Source: Chrysoporthe austroafricana
Lineage: Eukaryota; Ascomycota; Sordariomycetes; Diaporthales; Cryphonectriaceae
DNA: 64,000 nucleotides
Assembly (NCBI GenBank): GCA_001051155.2
Contig: JYIP02000009.1
Span: forward strand, 992,001 to 1,056,000
Reading direction: 5' to 3'
The notes under the pieces were generated by a model. The model ran no database searches and had not been told where the DNA came from. It saw only the letters and a program-made list of their open reading frames with translations. Positions 23,382 to 34,681 of the stretch are shown one piece after another (position 1 is the first letter of the stretch; each line of letters starts with the position of its first letter). A program made the position numbers and the translations under genes.

Positions 23382-23393
23382 TAGTAGCTACGC
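23382..23393 (+). promoter_or_regulatory. decayed primer-binding site (K)
   Basis: TAGTAGCTACGC, two bases after the LTR. The presumed original is TGGTAGCTACGC, complementary to a tRNA 3' end GCGTAGCTACCA. The change TGG to TAG is a RIP-type CpA change on the other strand. Confidence 0.5.
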
Positions 23394-23659
23394 TTTATAC
23401 GCCTTTATTGCGTAATCGGGTTTCAATTATCGGCTTTATAAAATAATAATTCCTATAGGAATATCGGTCTTATAAGATAACGGCCTTTATAGAAATATCG
23501 GCTCTATAAAATATTAGCTCTTGTAAGAATATCGGTCTTATAAGATATCGGCTTCTGTAAAAGTAATATTCTTATAAGAGATATTACAATTATTTATCGA
23601 TAATTTATTGCTAATTTACTATAGCAACTATTAGCAATAACGTTTTACTATTACGGCCT
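23394..23659 (+). repeat. F1 5' UTR tandem array (K)
   Basis: Array units of 16-18 bp run from about 23428 to 23590 (ATATCGGTCTTATAAGATAA and variants), then leader to gag. Same location as in all other F1 copies. Confidence 0.8.
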
Positions 23660-26402
23660 ATCGACTATATCGAAATTAAGCATTTTGCCTAAATATATAA
23701 GTTTATATAAGCTTTAAACGACCTTGAAAGGAAAGATTGGATTATATCGGATATCAAGATCTTTCTCGAAATCGTATATGCTTTCGTTAATTAGAAACTT
23801 TTGGCCGATCGATACGAAAAGGCAAAGCAGAATTCTAGGGAAACTAATGCATTTTTGCAAAAAGCAAAAGCATGAATAGTTAAGCAAGAATAGCCTTTAC
23901 TGCTTAAGCAGTAGACTTAAAAGGGAAGAAAATCGAATTTCGATAAGAATTTATCTTAATAGATAGGAAAGAATAATACATTCTGAAAGGATTTTTCCAA
24001 ATATCGCAAATTTTAACGGCTTGCCGAAGCAATGACGGAAAAAGAGCAATAATAAATATTTATAGAAATAAACGAAAGCGAAAATATTTTTTAATTTAAT
24101 AATTCAGAAAATCCGTTAGAAAAATTAGCTTAATAATAATTTATCGAAAATCGAGAATATTATATATTTGAATATATTAATATTAATAACGGAATTAAAT
24201 ATATTTATTTATTATAATATTCGACCGAAAATTCAAATTTTAAATTTATCGATAAATCCGGGAATTTTTCAATTATAGTAAAAAGAACAGATAAAGACAA
24301 AAGAAAATAACCAATTCCAGGAAATAAGCGTATTTCTTTTTCCTTAATAAAAACTTAAAATCAGAATATTTTCAGATAAAATTCTATTATAGCTATTCCG
24401 GTTAATCTTATAAACTTTATAGCAAAAAGTATATTAATGCTCTAATTAAATTTATCGGATTATTCGCAATTTTTCGGAAAAGAAGATTATAAAGAAAAAA
24501 AATTAAATAAGGGAAAATCGGATAATTTTATTATTATCTTTCAGAAATACCCGACCTTTTTTCCCTTAATTACTAGCTTATTAAACCAGTTTTTATAGCA
24601 ATCCGAAATAAAAGCAATTTATTAAAATAGCTTTATTTCGGAAAAGGCAATACGCATTAAGTTCAAAAAAATATTCCGATTGCAATAAGCTTTCAATATA
24701 TAAGCGCCTTAATCGGAACTTACTAAAAAACTTCTTCCCGTTTCGGCTGCGAAATATTATATTAATAACGGATATTGCTTTATTAAACTAGCATTTCCTG
24801 ATATTAAGGAATATATCCGGCAAATATTTATATTAGAAATAAGAAATTAATTAGATTAAAAACTATTTTTAAGTTCCGAGCCAAATATTGAAATTAATCT
24901 TAATTTCCAAAAAAAACTAATTAATAAGCTAAATAGATTACCGGATTTATCGGATTCTAGCAATAATAAAAATAATAATTCTCAAAACTTATTATTCGGC
25001 TATAAGCGATTTAAAAATTCCCGAATATATTAATTTGATTTATTTGAATTTATAATATTGCTTATTAGTATTAATAAAGAATTTAAAGATATAATTATAA
25101 AGCAATTCCGATTTTATAAGAATTAAAATAATTATGCTAATTTAATAATCGTATTTATTATAAATAGCAAAATTATTATTTAGAAAAACTTTTAAGTTTT
25201 TATAAATTAGTATAAAATATATATAGCTAAAAATATAAAATGCGTTAAATATTTCAATTTCTATTTATTTGCTTATTTAGCTAAAATAATATATATTTAA
25301 TTCTATTTTATATTATTTTTCTAAAAGCATAAAAACTTTATTTTATATAAATATAATTAAAGCTAATAGAAAAAATAATTAAGAAAAGATTTCTTTATAT
25401 TACAGAAAATTGCAAAAAACTTGCTAAACGCTTAATAATATTCCAGAAAAAATATACGAAATAATTATAATATTCTGGAATTTATTTATTATATCTATCG
25501 ATTTATTAAGCTAGCCGAATACTCAAATTTATATTTAGCTAGAAATATTTGGAATCGGATTAATAAAGAATTAATAGCTAAATATTTCGATAGATTTAAT
25601 CGAAATAAGGATACGAAAGATTTCGAAAAATGTTTCAAAACGAAATAAAAAATATAGCATATTCTCAAATCAGATTGCATAATAAGATTATTTCGTAAAC
25701 TCGCGCAATCGGTACGGAAAATTATGCAATCGGCTGCTAATTTTCCCAATATTAATATTTATTTCTTAGCTAATATATTCTTAAGACGCCTTAGAAAATT
25801 CAAGCTTTAAAGACTTGAATATTTATCCTGCTTAATAAAAATATTTAATTAGCTAAATCTATCCAAAAGTACTGGATATATCCCGGAATACGAATTCCGA
25901 AAGCTTTTACCAGAATAATAGCGAAAGCTAATAAATGTTCGGAATTAATTACAAAAACGGATAGCTAGATAATAAAATATTTCTAATATAGCTAAGAAAA
26001 TATTAATTAATATTATAAATAATAGCAAAAGTTTAATTTCAAAAAATCGAAATTTCTAATTGCGCTTTTATTATCGATTCGTACGAAAGGATATTAGAAG
26101 ATATTTTGTCCAGTTAATTTTAATAAATTTTAATATCGATAACGGAAAATTGCAATATAATTTAGATAAAGAAAATAAGTTAGGTCGAAAAGGCTATTTT
26201 CCTATAAACGATAATTTGTTTATAATAGATAGCGATAAATAAAATAAAAAAACCGAAAATAACGAAAACCTATAAAAGCAAGAGGACGAATTGGAAAAAT
26301 AAGCTAATAAGGAAAATATAATAATCGAAAATAATATCTGGATTTTTCGAACCGAAAAAATAAAATTATTAATAAATAAAAGCATATTTTATATTAAGTA
26401 TT
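23660..26402 (+). pseudogene. gag: F1 gag relic, main part (K)
   Basis: Matches gag of copies B, M and N. The carboxy-terminal conserved block is open at 26060-26242. Interrupted at 26402 by LTR L4 of element M; the last part of gag continues at 36905 on the opposite strand because of the inversion. The target site GTATT is at 26398-26402. Confidence 0.7.
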
Positions 26403-26610
26403 TAATAGTATACGTACTGAAATATATTATAAAGCATAATTTTCTTAAAAAAGTAAATTACGCTAAGAGCTTGTTAAAGCATTATATAAGCCTCCCGGTA
26501 AAGATATAATATTTATTTAATAAATTTACTGCGTATTTATTAAGGGATTTACTATAGATTTACCAGGCAAATCCATTATGAATTTATTATATTTATAGAT
26601 TTTGCTATTA
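26403..26610 (-). repeat. F1 LTR L4 (3' LTR of element M)
   Basis: 208 bp, starting TAATAGTATACG on the plus strand. It is preceded by GTATT. Its partner is L5 at 36906, flanked by AATAT, which reads ATATT in gag sense. The two 5-mers differ by one RIP-type G-to-A change, so they look like one target duplication separated by the inversion. Confidence 0.85.
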
Positions 26611-27176
26611 ATTGCCGGCTCCTTATAACCTTTATTTATAAAAGAAGCTAATAGTTAGAGACGTTTTAAATAGCAATAGTACGATATGGTAAAACCCTGG
26701 GTTATACGGTAAGGAAAAGTACGATAGCACTATTGGACAAAGGAAATTATATAGAAAATAATAATCGTTTTATAAAGCCGACTTATATTAAAGTCCTAAT
26801 AGGTAAACGTGCTTATACCGGGAATTAAAAAGAAAACCTGCTCGTATTAAAGGCTTAGAATTAATCTTCTATTATAACCGGTTTATGCTTAAAATAAATA
26901 GATATATATAGTACTTATATATAATAAGGCTAGCCGATATCCAAGTATATTTCGGTAATGCTTAATTGTATTTACTGCCGAAATATTTGGCATAAATATA
27001 ATCAAAAACCAAAATTGCTTGTAAATATTAATAGAAAATATAGCTTTCAGATAATAAAGTATTAAGTAAGTATAATAATAGTAAATATAAAGTAAAGTTA
27101 TAATAGAATATATCGGTATATAAAGCTAATAGCTATATATAGTTATTATATAGCAATATTATAGCCAGTCCTCAAT
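26611..27176 (-). other. F1 3' UTR of element M, main part
   Basis: Same sequence as the 3' UTRs of B, N and K, including the CCGGGAATT repeat region near 26815-26825. Interrupted at 27177 by element F2, with TCAAT at 27172-27176; the remaining 79 bp follow F2 at 34603-34681. Confidence 0.75.
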
Positions 27177-27621
27177 TATTATAAACGCTGCAGCAATCTT
27201 AAGGTATGTTATAAAGTTAGGAGGTTTATGCTAATAAGAGCGGTACTAAGTATAAGCCTTGAATATTGGAATACGATTTACTGAATATCGCAATATTTAT
27301 AAGTTTTGGTCGACTATTAATAGTAGGGTCCAATTGATACTTAGATTAATAACTGAAAAGCTATTGCTATCTATTTAGTAAATATCTAGTCTTTATATAT
27401 CCAGCTTTTCAGTACGGGATTACCGGCTTATTAAATAAGCTGGTAAGCTTAGCTTGCCGGCTTACCTGGTAATCCAATAATCCTTATTTTATCTAACTTT
27501 AACTTTAGCTTATATAAGCGTTTATCGGGTTTTGCAGCTAAACCTGAAAATTTCGGTACCGAATAAGCCGTTCTGGGTAGCTTTAGTACTATATTCTGGT
27601 TTTGCATATTAGTTTATAATA
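27177..27621 (-). repeat. F2 3' LTR
   Basis: 445 bp, TATTATAAACGCTGC ... TTTATAATA. A short inverted-repeat region alternates CCGGCTTA and TAAGCTGG motifs near 27421-27465. Equal in length to the 5' LTR. Confidence 0.9.
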
Positions 27622-27689
27622 TTATTTCCCGTCTTATCGGTTAATATTCCTATTAATTTCTATAAGCTTCCCTAATCTTTTTTCTTACT

Positions 27690-28310
27690 TATCGTACTTT
27701 CTTAATCAGGATATCGAGTAAAGTACAAAAGAATCGTTCGCTCAAGACCTATTATTATAATTCTCTTTTAGAGGCGATCCTTTAATATGCCGTTTAGATG
27801 CCTTCTTATTCGTTTTATAAAGGTTACGGTATCTCGGTTTGCTAGGTTTCCGAACGGGATTCCTCTCGCTATTCGGAATGCATACGGCTCAATCGTTCTC
27901 GTTACGATATATTGGGCGTTATTTCCAATAAGTTACGTAAGATAGCTTACTATTATCAAAAGCTGGAAGATAAACTGGAAATAGCGGAAGAAAAAGTCTT
28001 TCGTTTTCGATACTAAAAGCGTATATAGTATAAGAAAATAATACAAGCCGTTTATTAAGGGATTGATAATATAGAAGAGTTAGAGAGATTGGAAGCCGAA
28101 AAGGCCGAAAAGGAGCGTTGCAAGGCCAAGGCCAAGCGTCGTACTGTAAAGCCTTTCGTCCCTGAGGGTCCTTTTCTTGAGAGTTTCGATTTTGAGGCTG
28201 CTTTGTAGCAGTTTGGTTCCGAAATTGATTAGTCCGTTACTGTTTTAGAGATTGGGCCTGAAAATGCGGCTGGTTTTTCTGGTATTAACTATTCTTCTGG
28301 TTAATGGTCG
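27690..28310 (+). pseudogene. antisense coiled-coil ORF of F2
   Basis: Plus-strand frame, opposite to pol and tail-to-tail with it. Ser-Ser-Arg-Tyr-Ser-Glu-Cys-Ile precedes a Glu/Lys-rich coil (Lys-Leu-Glu-Asp-Lys-Leu-Glu-Ile-Ala-Glu), Asn-Ile-Glu-Glu-Leu-Glu-Arg-Leu-Glu near 28065-28095, and Val-Pro-Glu-Gly-Pro-Phe-Leu-Glu-Ser-Phe-Asp near 28158-28190. A few TAG/TAA stops interrupt it. The same blocks in F2b argue for a real gene of the family. No function assigned; the start is uncertain. Confidence 0.5.
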
Positions 28311-28490
28311 GTTTTCCTGACTGATCGTTCCTTTATTCTAATACCGAGCGCTGATAGTATAGGTTCGTTTGTACTAGTGCTGTAGCGGGCTTCCTGGTTG
28401 GGCTGTTTTACCGGGAGAATCTTTAGTAGCTGCTTTTTCCCAGTAAACCTGGAAGGCTTGTTTCGCATTAGCTAGGTTTTTGGTTGGTTT

Positions 28491-29700
28491 TCAGCTGTTT
28501 TCGCTGGAATAGTATTTTTTCCATTTAATTAGGTATTCCTTCTGATTCGTTAGTTTTCGATATTTAAGGATTCGTTCTATTTCGTATTCTGGTTTATTAC
28601 TTTCGACTTGTATTATAATATCCGTTCCGGCTATTTTGGGTATAAGTTCCAGAAACGAAATATGAAAGACTGGGTGGATTTTCATTCCGTAAAGTAGTGC
28701 AAGTTCGAAATTGATATTTGAGATTTTTTTCAGAACCTTAAATAATCCGAATTTCTTATAGTCTAGCGAGTAAAAGGGTCTGGTTATTTTGATATATTTT
28801 TTTTGTCGAACGAGGTAGACTTTATCTCTTTCTTGCAGAATTGGTCTTTCAATTCTCTTGGAATTAGCATACCGAATTATTCTTTCTTGTATAAATTTTA
28901 ATTTTTCTTGCAATTCTTTTTGTACTTTCTTAATCTTTTTAATATATTTCTCTACTGCTTCCGTATTTATTCCTGGTAACTCGTTATAGTAAGCTATCGG
29001 GTTATAACCGTATAATGCATAGAATAATAACTTTTTTATTATATTTATATTTGCATTATTATATATAAATTGTACTAATAGCAATAGGTTAACTTAATTG
29101 TCTTATTTATAATTTATATAATGCTGTAAGTATTATTTGATAATCTGGTTTATTCGTTTTGTTTGTCTGTCTGTTTGTAAGTGGAATGATATGAATATCT
29201 TTTATTGCGTTCCGAATAATTTCGTAAGTGAAATCCAAAAGTTTGATACGAACTTCTTGTCTCTATCGGAAATAATTTCTTTGGGCATGCCGTAATTGGC
29301 TATAACCGTTCTCAAAAATATATATGCGAAATCTTTTGCTATGCTGCTTTCTTTATATAGAAAGAAATAAATATATTTACTTAATTTGCAAATTATTATT
29401 AAAATGCTATCGTATTATACTTTAGTTAAGGGTTTTCGTAAAAGGGGTAGCTTAATAATGAAATCTTAGCTAATAGATTGCCAAATCGCTTCCGGAATAG
29501 GGAATAGTTAGAATAGTTTATAAGGCTTGTAATATTTAATTTTATTCTTCTTGCAGCTATTGCATTTTCGTAAGATTCTTAATTCTTTTCCTTAATCTTA
29601 AAGGGTTTTAATATTTCTTAATTCTTTCGTATATAGCTTTAATTCTTTAATAGCTATATGCTAGTATATTATATATATTTTAGATATATTTGTCCTGTTT
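28491..29700 (-). pseudogene. pol: F2 integrase with chromodomain
   Basis: Inserts the cDNA copy into the genome. A 197-residue open stretch (28491-29084) covers the end of the catalytic core, the C-terminal domain (Met-Lys-Ile-His-Pro-Val-Phe-His-Ile-Ser-Phe-Leu-Glu near 28660-28700) and a chromodomain (Tyr-Glu-Ile-Glu-Arg-Ile-Leu, Glu-Tyr-Leu-Ile-Lys-Trp-Lys-Lys-Tyr, 28495-28590). It ends at TGA where Trp is expected. Upstream: Gln-Thr-Asp-Arg-Gln-Thr near 29165-29185, and the zinc-binding Cys-Asn-Ser-Cys at 29553-29564. Confidence 0.85.
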
Positions 29701-31200
29701 TTCAGGGGTTATATTTTCTAATCCTTTTTTATTATTGCTAATTCTGATAATTATATCGAGTTTTCTGGTTTCGTTTATAAAATTGCTATTCTTATTTTGC
29801 TAAAAGATATTTTAGAATTCTTTTAGCTTTATGCTTTAATAATCCGATCGTTTGCTAAATATATCTGCTTTGCTATTTTCTAATCCTTTGCAATAAACGA
29901 TCTTTAAGTCGAATTATAAAAAGAATTCCGCCTATTTAACTTATCGCTTATTCAAAACTTTCGTTATTATAAATATTATTAGGTTTTTGTAATCGGAATA
30001 TATTATAATCTAGTATTTTATTCCGATTAAGTAATATTGCTATTTTTCGAATGCTTTTACAATTGCTATTAATTCCTTATTTGGGATACTGTAATTGAGT
30101 TCCGGGCCATTCAGTTTTTTCGAAAAATTGCTTACGATCCTAAAGCGTCCTTGATCGTTTCGTTAGCCCAATTATTTTCCTAGTATATAATCCGATATAT
30201 CAGTTTCGATTTCAAATAGCTTATTTGGGTTCGCTTTATAGAATATAGGTTCTGATATTACCCGTTTTTTGATTTCGTTAAATGCTTCTTATGCTTTTTA
30301 TATCTATTCGAACTTTCGGTTTTTTTTCGTAAAATCCGTAAGGGGGCGTGCGATTTTGCTATAATTCCGAATAAATTATCGGTAAAAGTTAATATAGCCG
30401 AAAAATGCTTTAATTTCTTTTATCTTTTCTAGTATAAGCTATTCTTTTATTATTTGGACTTTATCTTTTTGCATACTAATTTTATTTAATTCTATTATAT
30501 AGCCGAAATAATTAACTTTTTGCTAGTAGAAATAGTATTTATTTAATTCGATTAGGAATTTATTATTCTGCAAAATCTGAAATACTTATCGTATATATTA
30601 TTTATAAAATTCGAAATCCTTTAAATAGATAAGGATATTATTAAAGTAAATAATAACGATAGTATTCAAATATTTGCGGAAAACATTATTGATTATTTCT
30701 TAGAAAGATACAGGCGTATTAATTAGTCCAAAAAGTAAGATTACGTATTCGAAATATCTGTAACGAGTCTTGAATGCTATTTTCCAAATATCGTTTTCCT
30801 TAATTCGGATATAATAATATCCTTCTTTGAAATCGAGAATAATAAACCAGTTTGCTCTTATTAGTCAGTTTCGCATTTTTCCTATCAGGGGCAAGGAATA
30901 GCGGTTCTTAATCGTAATATCGTTAAGCTATCTATAATCTATATAAAGTCGTAATTTGCTATTCTTTTTGGGTATAAATAGGATTGGGTATTTTGCTAAT
31001 AATCGTAATTTTCGTATATAGCCTCTCTTTAAGTTTTCGTTAATATATTTTCTGAATGTTTCGAATTTCGCTTAATCGAGTTTATAAATAAAGTAGTTTT
31101 TGGGTTTTGTTCTTTCTTTTAGTAGGATTTTATAGTCAAAAAGGCTATATTCCGGTAAACCGGTATCGAATTTCCCTTGCTATAGTTTTTTAAACTTATA
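29701..31200 (-). pseudogene. pol: F2 reverse transcriptase and RNase H
   Basis: RT blocks in order on the minus strand: Tyr-Ser-Leu-Pro-Leu-Ile near 30900, Leu-Asp-Phe-Lys-Glu-Gly-Tyr-Tyr near 30830, Phe-Lys-Thr-Arg-Tyr-Arg-Tyr-Phe-Glu-Tyr near 30760, Phe-Gly-Leu-Ile-Asn-Thr-Pro near 30720, and the active site Tyr-Phe-Asn-Asn at 30637-30648 where the family has two Asp. RNase H follows to about 29700. Both Asp-to-Asn changes are G-to-A, as RIP makes. Many stops; inactive. Confidence 0.85.
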
Positions 31201-31699
31201 ATATTTTCGTAATACGTTCTTAAGTTCTAATAGCAGTCTTTTTTCGTTTTCCGCAATTTGGAAGAATAAAAGGTATTATTAAGCGTATCTTTTTTCTATT
31301 ATTTCCTTTCTTTATTTGTATATCCTAGTTTCTAATAGCTTTAAGTATTTGTTATTTATAAAGCCAAATCTTTTTTCGTAGCCTTTTTGTGCTTGTTATT
31401 CCGAAAGTTGAATTTCCTTATAGTTCTATAATCTATATAGTTTCGTAACGCTTTATATCGGATTAATATTTTGCTAATTGCTAGTTGCTTGAGTTTTTAA
31501 TCCGTCTTTAATTTGTATTTGTAAGTTCGAGGTTCCCGTAATCTTTCCTTTTGTCCTGGCAAGTCTTTTTGCCTTAAAGGTAAATCTAAGCCTATTTAAG
31601 CGTATATTCCTAATACTATTTTCAGTAATTAAGTCTTTTCTTATTCTATTAATTGCGACCGTTTCCGTAAGTATAGCTTATTCTTATAAAACCTGGCTA

Positions 31700-32040
31700 A
31701 TAGTCCAATCGATATGAAAGTTATATTCTTTAAGCTAAAGTATTCTTAAGATTAATTCGTATTATGCCGTATTTATAATATCGAAAGTAGTTTTTGTTAT
31801 AAAGCTTTGGATCGAAATAAGTAAATAATTAATTTCTATATCGATTATATTAAGGTTGTATATAACCGCTTTTCCTTTTACAGTATTAAGCTTATAAGGG
31901 TCTTTTTTCTATATTTAGGGAATCTATTCCCTATTAACGATTTCTGGCAAGATAAAATTCTTTTATGCATTACTATTTAATAATGCGCCGTAATATTGCC
32001 CGTTAATATATATATCCAAAATAATATATTCTTCTTTGTT
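31700..32040 (-). pseudogene. pol: F2 protease relic
   Basis: Aspartic protease region between gag and RT. The core reads Ala-Leu-Leu-Asn-Ser-Asn-Ala near 31967-31990, matching the Leu-Ile-Asp-Ser-Gly-Ala type of this lineage with Asp to Asn and Gly to Asn changes. It follows an Ile-Asn-Gly-Gln block. The small plus-strand frame at 32036-32218 is a shadow. Confidence 0.6.
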
Positions 32041-34080
32041 ATTCGTAATAACGTATAAAGACCTTATAGTCCTAATCGGCTATTGTCCTTTTATAAGCGA
32101 TCTTTTCTTTTTGGGTTATTCCGTACTTGTCTTGCTACTTGCTTTGCTAACCTTCCTGCTTGGCTTTAAGCATGCTGCTTTGCTTTCTCGGCTTTTTGCA
32201 ATTATTGCTATTCTTTAGTTTTATCTTGTATATAGATAGAATATGCCGATATATAGTATTATTCCTATATTATTCTTCTTTAAATATATTTCTATAAACA
32301 ATTATTAAGTAGTCCGATATAAGCATTGCTGTATTCGATATGCAAGACTTTTCTATATTTCCTTTAGGATTCTATAATAGATTAGACCAATTAGTCCTAT
32401 TCCTTAATTGGGAACTAATTATGCTTGACTTTCTTACTGAAATATATCTAGCAATTATAATATATGCAATATATCTAAGCAAGTTTATAATATCGAAAGT
32501 ATAAATAACTAATCTTTTTATCTTTCTAGAGTCTATATCCGCTATTCTGGAATGGGATGCTTTAGAAGAGTTCTTATAATATAAGCCTGTAAATTAAGTA
32601 TTCAATCTTTATATATTTGGTTATCTAATTGCTATGCTTTTATCGTAATTATCTCGTTTTTTAAATACCAGGCTTTTCCGATTCTTTTTCGAGCGTAAGA
32701 GTTAGTAAGTTATCTGGCTATCGGTCTGGGAATGCTATTTCTTCCGTAGCGGTATTGGGTATAAGTATTGCCGTATTTAAAGTGCCGAATTCCTTTTTTG
32801 CCATTACTTCCTATTATCTATCGAAATATATTTCTAAGGGAAATCGTTTTAGATCTTCTTCTCTAGCATTTAGCGGGTTGTTTAAGCAGTCCGAATCGCT
32901 ATCGTTTATAGCCGTATTATAGAATAAGCCTTTTCTTCCTATAGCGAATTATTATTATCCCTTAAGTTTGCGTAAGAATTATCTTAAGCTTTCTTTTACC
33001 GAAAAGTATAGTAAGCAATAATCTTAATAGCAGTCCGTTCAGCTTATATTGCCGTAATTAGGGTCTATTACTTGCTTTAATAGGGTATTATTACTTAGCT
33101 AATTGGGTTTTTATTACCGGGCGATATTAACCTGTCTTTCCGGAACTAGCTTCTATTCTCGTTTCTTTTTCTCTTAATAGCAATTACGGGCAATATATCT
33201 TTTCTTGCTACAATTATAGCAAATAATTCCCTTGCGTTATTCTCGCATAAAGGCATCTAATTCTATAAGTCCAGCATATATTGTGCCCGAATAAGCTATG
33301 CTATTTCGGTTGCTATATTGGAACTTGCATTTTCTAAAATTGGGTTAGTATTGAAAGGTATTATTATAGTTTTTCTTTTATTATTATTTTCGTTTATAGA
33401 GTCAATTATTAATACGAACGGCTTTATTAATAAACTTATTAAATTTTTTAAGCCGGTCTTCCTTATAGAGTTTGTCCTTAATTTCTTCTTTAAGTCTTGC
33501 ATAATAAGCGTCCATAAAAAGCTTATTTTCGTAATTGAAATAGACAATAATTTATCTAAATTTGGCCGTATAGCTTGCCGCTAATCCTGTTTGCCGAAAT
33601 GCTTCCAATTACCGTATTGCAATGCGTCGCTCGTCCGGGTTTCCGAAAGTTTTAGTAAGGGCTTTCTCGAAATTAGAATAGTATTAAAAAATGCATTTGG
33701 TATTTTCGGAACGGAATACGTTATCGTTATCCAAATAATTACGAAAAGTAAGTTCTTATTACTAGAAAGCTATTCTTTCGAATCGGCTTTTTGCGAAATC
33801 GATTTTATCGTAAATAATCCTAAACTGGGTATTATAGTACTTGAAATAAGCCTTAAGTTGAGTTAAGAAAGCCTGAAAGTTCCCGCGAATGCTTTTGTAA
33901 AGCCCAGGCTTATTGAGCTTGAAAGCCTTGGCCTATTGAAAGGCGTTAAGGCGGAAAACCTCGTTCTTAACTTTTTTGAACTGTTAGTATAGGGCTATAT
34001 TTTGTTCCTGGAATTATTCGTTAGTAAGGATAACCGGATTTCCTTCCTGAAAGGCCTAATTGCTAGAAAAAAACGGGGTC
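32041..34080 (-). pseudogene. gag: F2 gag relic with zinc knuckle
   Basis: Capsid region at about 33640-34000 on the minus strand: Phe-Gln-Ala-Phe-Leu-Thr-Gln-Leu-Lys-Ala-Tyr-Phe, then Tyr-Asp-Lys-Ile-Asp-Phe-Ala, then Leu-Thr-Phe-Arg-Asn-Tyr-Leu-Asp, a typical gypsy Gag series. A CCHC-type knuckle lies near 33170-33220 (Cys-Tyr-Asn-Cys ... Cys) with the His changed to Tyr. The plus-strand open frames at 33318-33584 and 33591-33866 lie over it and are shadows. F2c at 63614 is the less mutated homologue. Confidence 0.8.
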
Positions 34081-34152
34081 TAAAGCGCTATTATATTCCG
34101 ATATTGTTTAAAGGGAATATACTGAACCGTTCTTGAATAAGAATTATCAAAA

Positions 34153-34597
34153 TATTATAAATGCTATAGCAATCCTGAAATATACCGTAAAATCAAAGGG
34201 TTTATACTAGCAAAAGCAGTATTAAATATAAGCCTTGAATATTGGAATACGATTTACTAAATATTGCAATATTTATAAGTCTTAATCGATTATTAATAGT
34301 AAGGTCCAATTGATATTTAGATTAATAATTGAAAAGCTATTGCTATTTATCTGGTAAATATCTAGTCCTTATATATCCAGCTTTTCAATACGGGATTACC
34401 GGCTTATTAAGTAAGCTAGTAAGCCTAGCTTGCCGGCTTACCTGGTAATCCAATAATCCTTATCTTATCTAACTTTAACTTTAGCTTATATAAGCGTTTG
34501 TCGGGTCTTATAGCTAAACTTAAAAATCTCGGTACCGAATAAGCCGTTCTGAGTAGCTTTGGTATTATACCCTAGTTCTATATATTAGTTTATAATA
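34153..34597 (-). repeat. F2 5' LTR
   Basis: 445 bp, same ends as the copy at 27177 (TATTATAAATGC ... TTTATAATA). The leader just inside (34090-34152) matches the leader after the F2c LTR, including the run GAATAAGAATTAT, so this is the 5' side. Confidence 0.9.
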
Positions 34598-34602
34598 TTA
34601 AT

Positions 34603-34681
34603 ATAAATAGCTAAGTTTATAAATTATTGGAAAAAAGCAGTATTATATACTGCTAATAAAGTTATATCGATAAATAATAGC
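34603..34681 (-). other. F1 3' UTR remainder of element M, ending at inversion breakpoint
   Basis: 79 bp continuing the M 3' UTR after F2, matching 47775-47860 of N. At 34681/34682 it switches abruptly to RT sequence of K. In intact copies this position leads into the end of ORF2. Confidence 0.8.

Larger units (their letters stand above)
27177..34597 (-). mobile_element. F2: complete second-family chromovirus, 7.4 kb
   Basis: Minus-strand Ty3/gypsy element with two 445-bp LTRs, gag, protease, RT, RNase H, integrase and chromodomain, plus an antisense ORF next to the 3' LTR. Target duplication TCAAT (27172-27176) / TTAAT (34598-34602), one RIP-type change apart. It is inserted in the 3' UTR of element M. 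It keeps more CpA and longer open frames than the F1 copies, so it is probably younger, but it is inactivated by stops. Confidence 0.9.

Noticed and set aside
33318..33866. Plus-strand open frames in F2
   Set aside because: They run antisense to recognisable gag, with no motif or homologue; C-to-T decay on one strand tends to leave antisense frames open.
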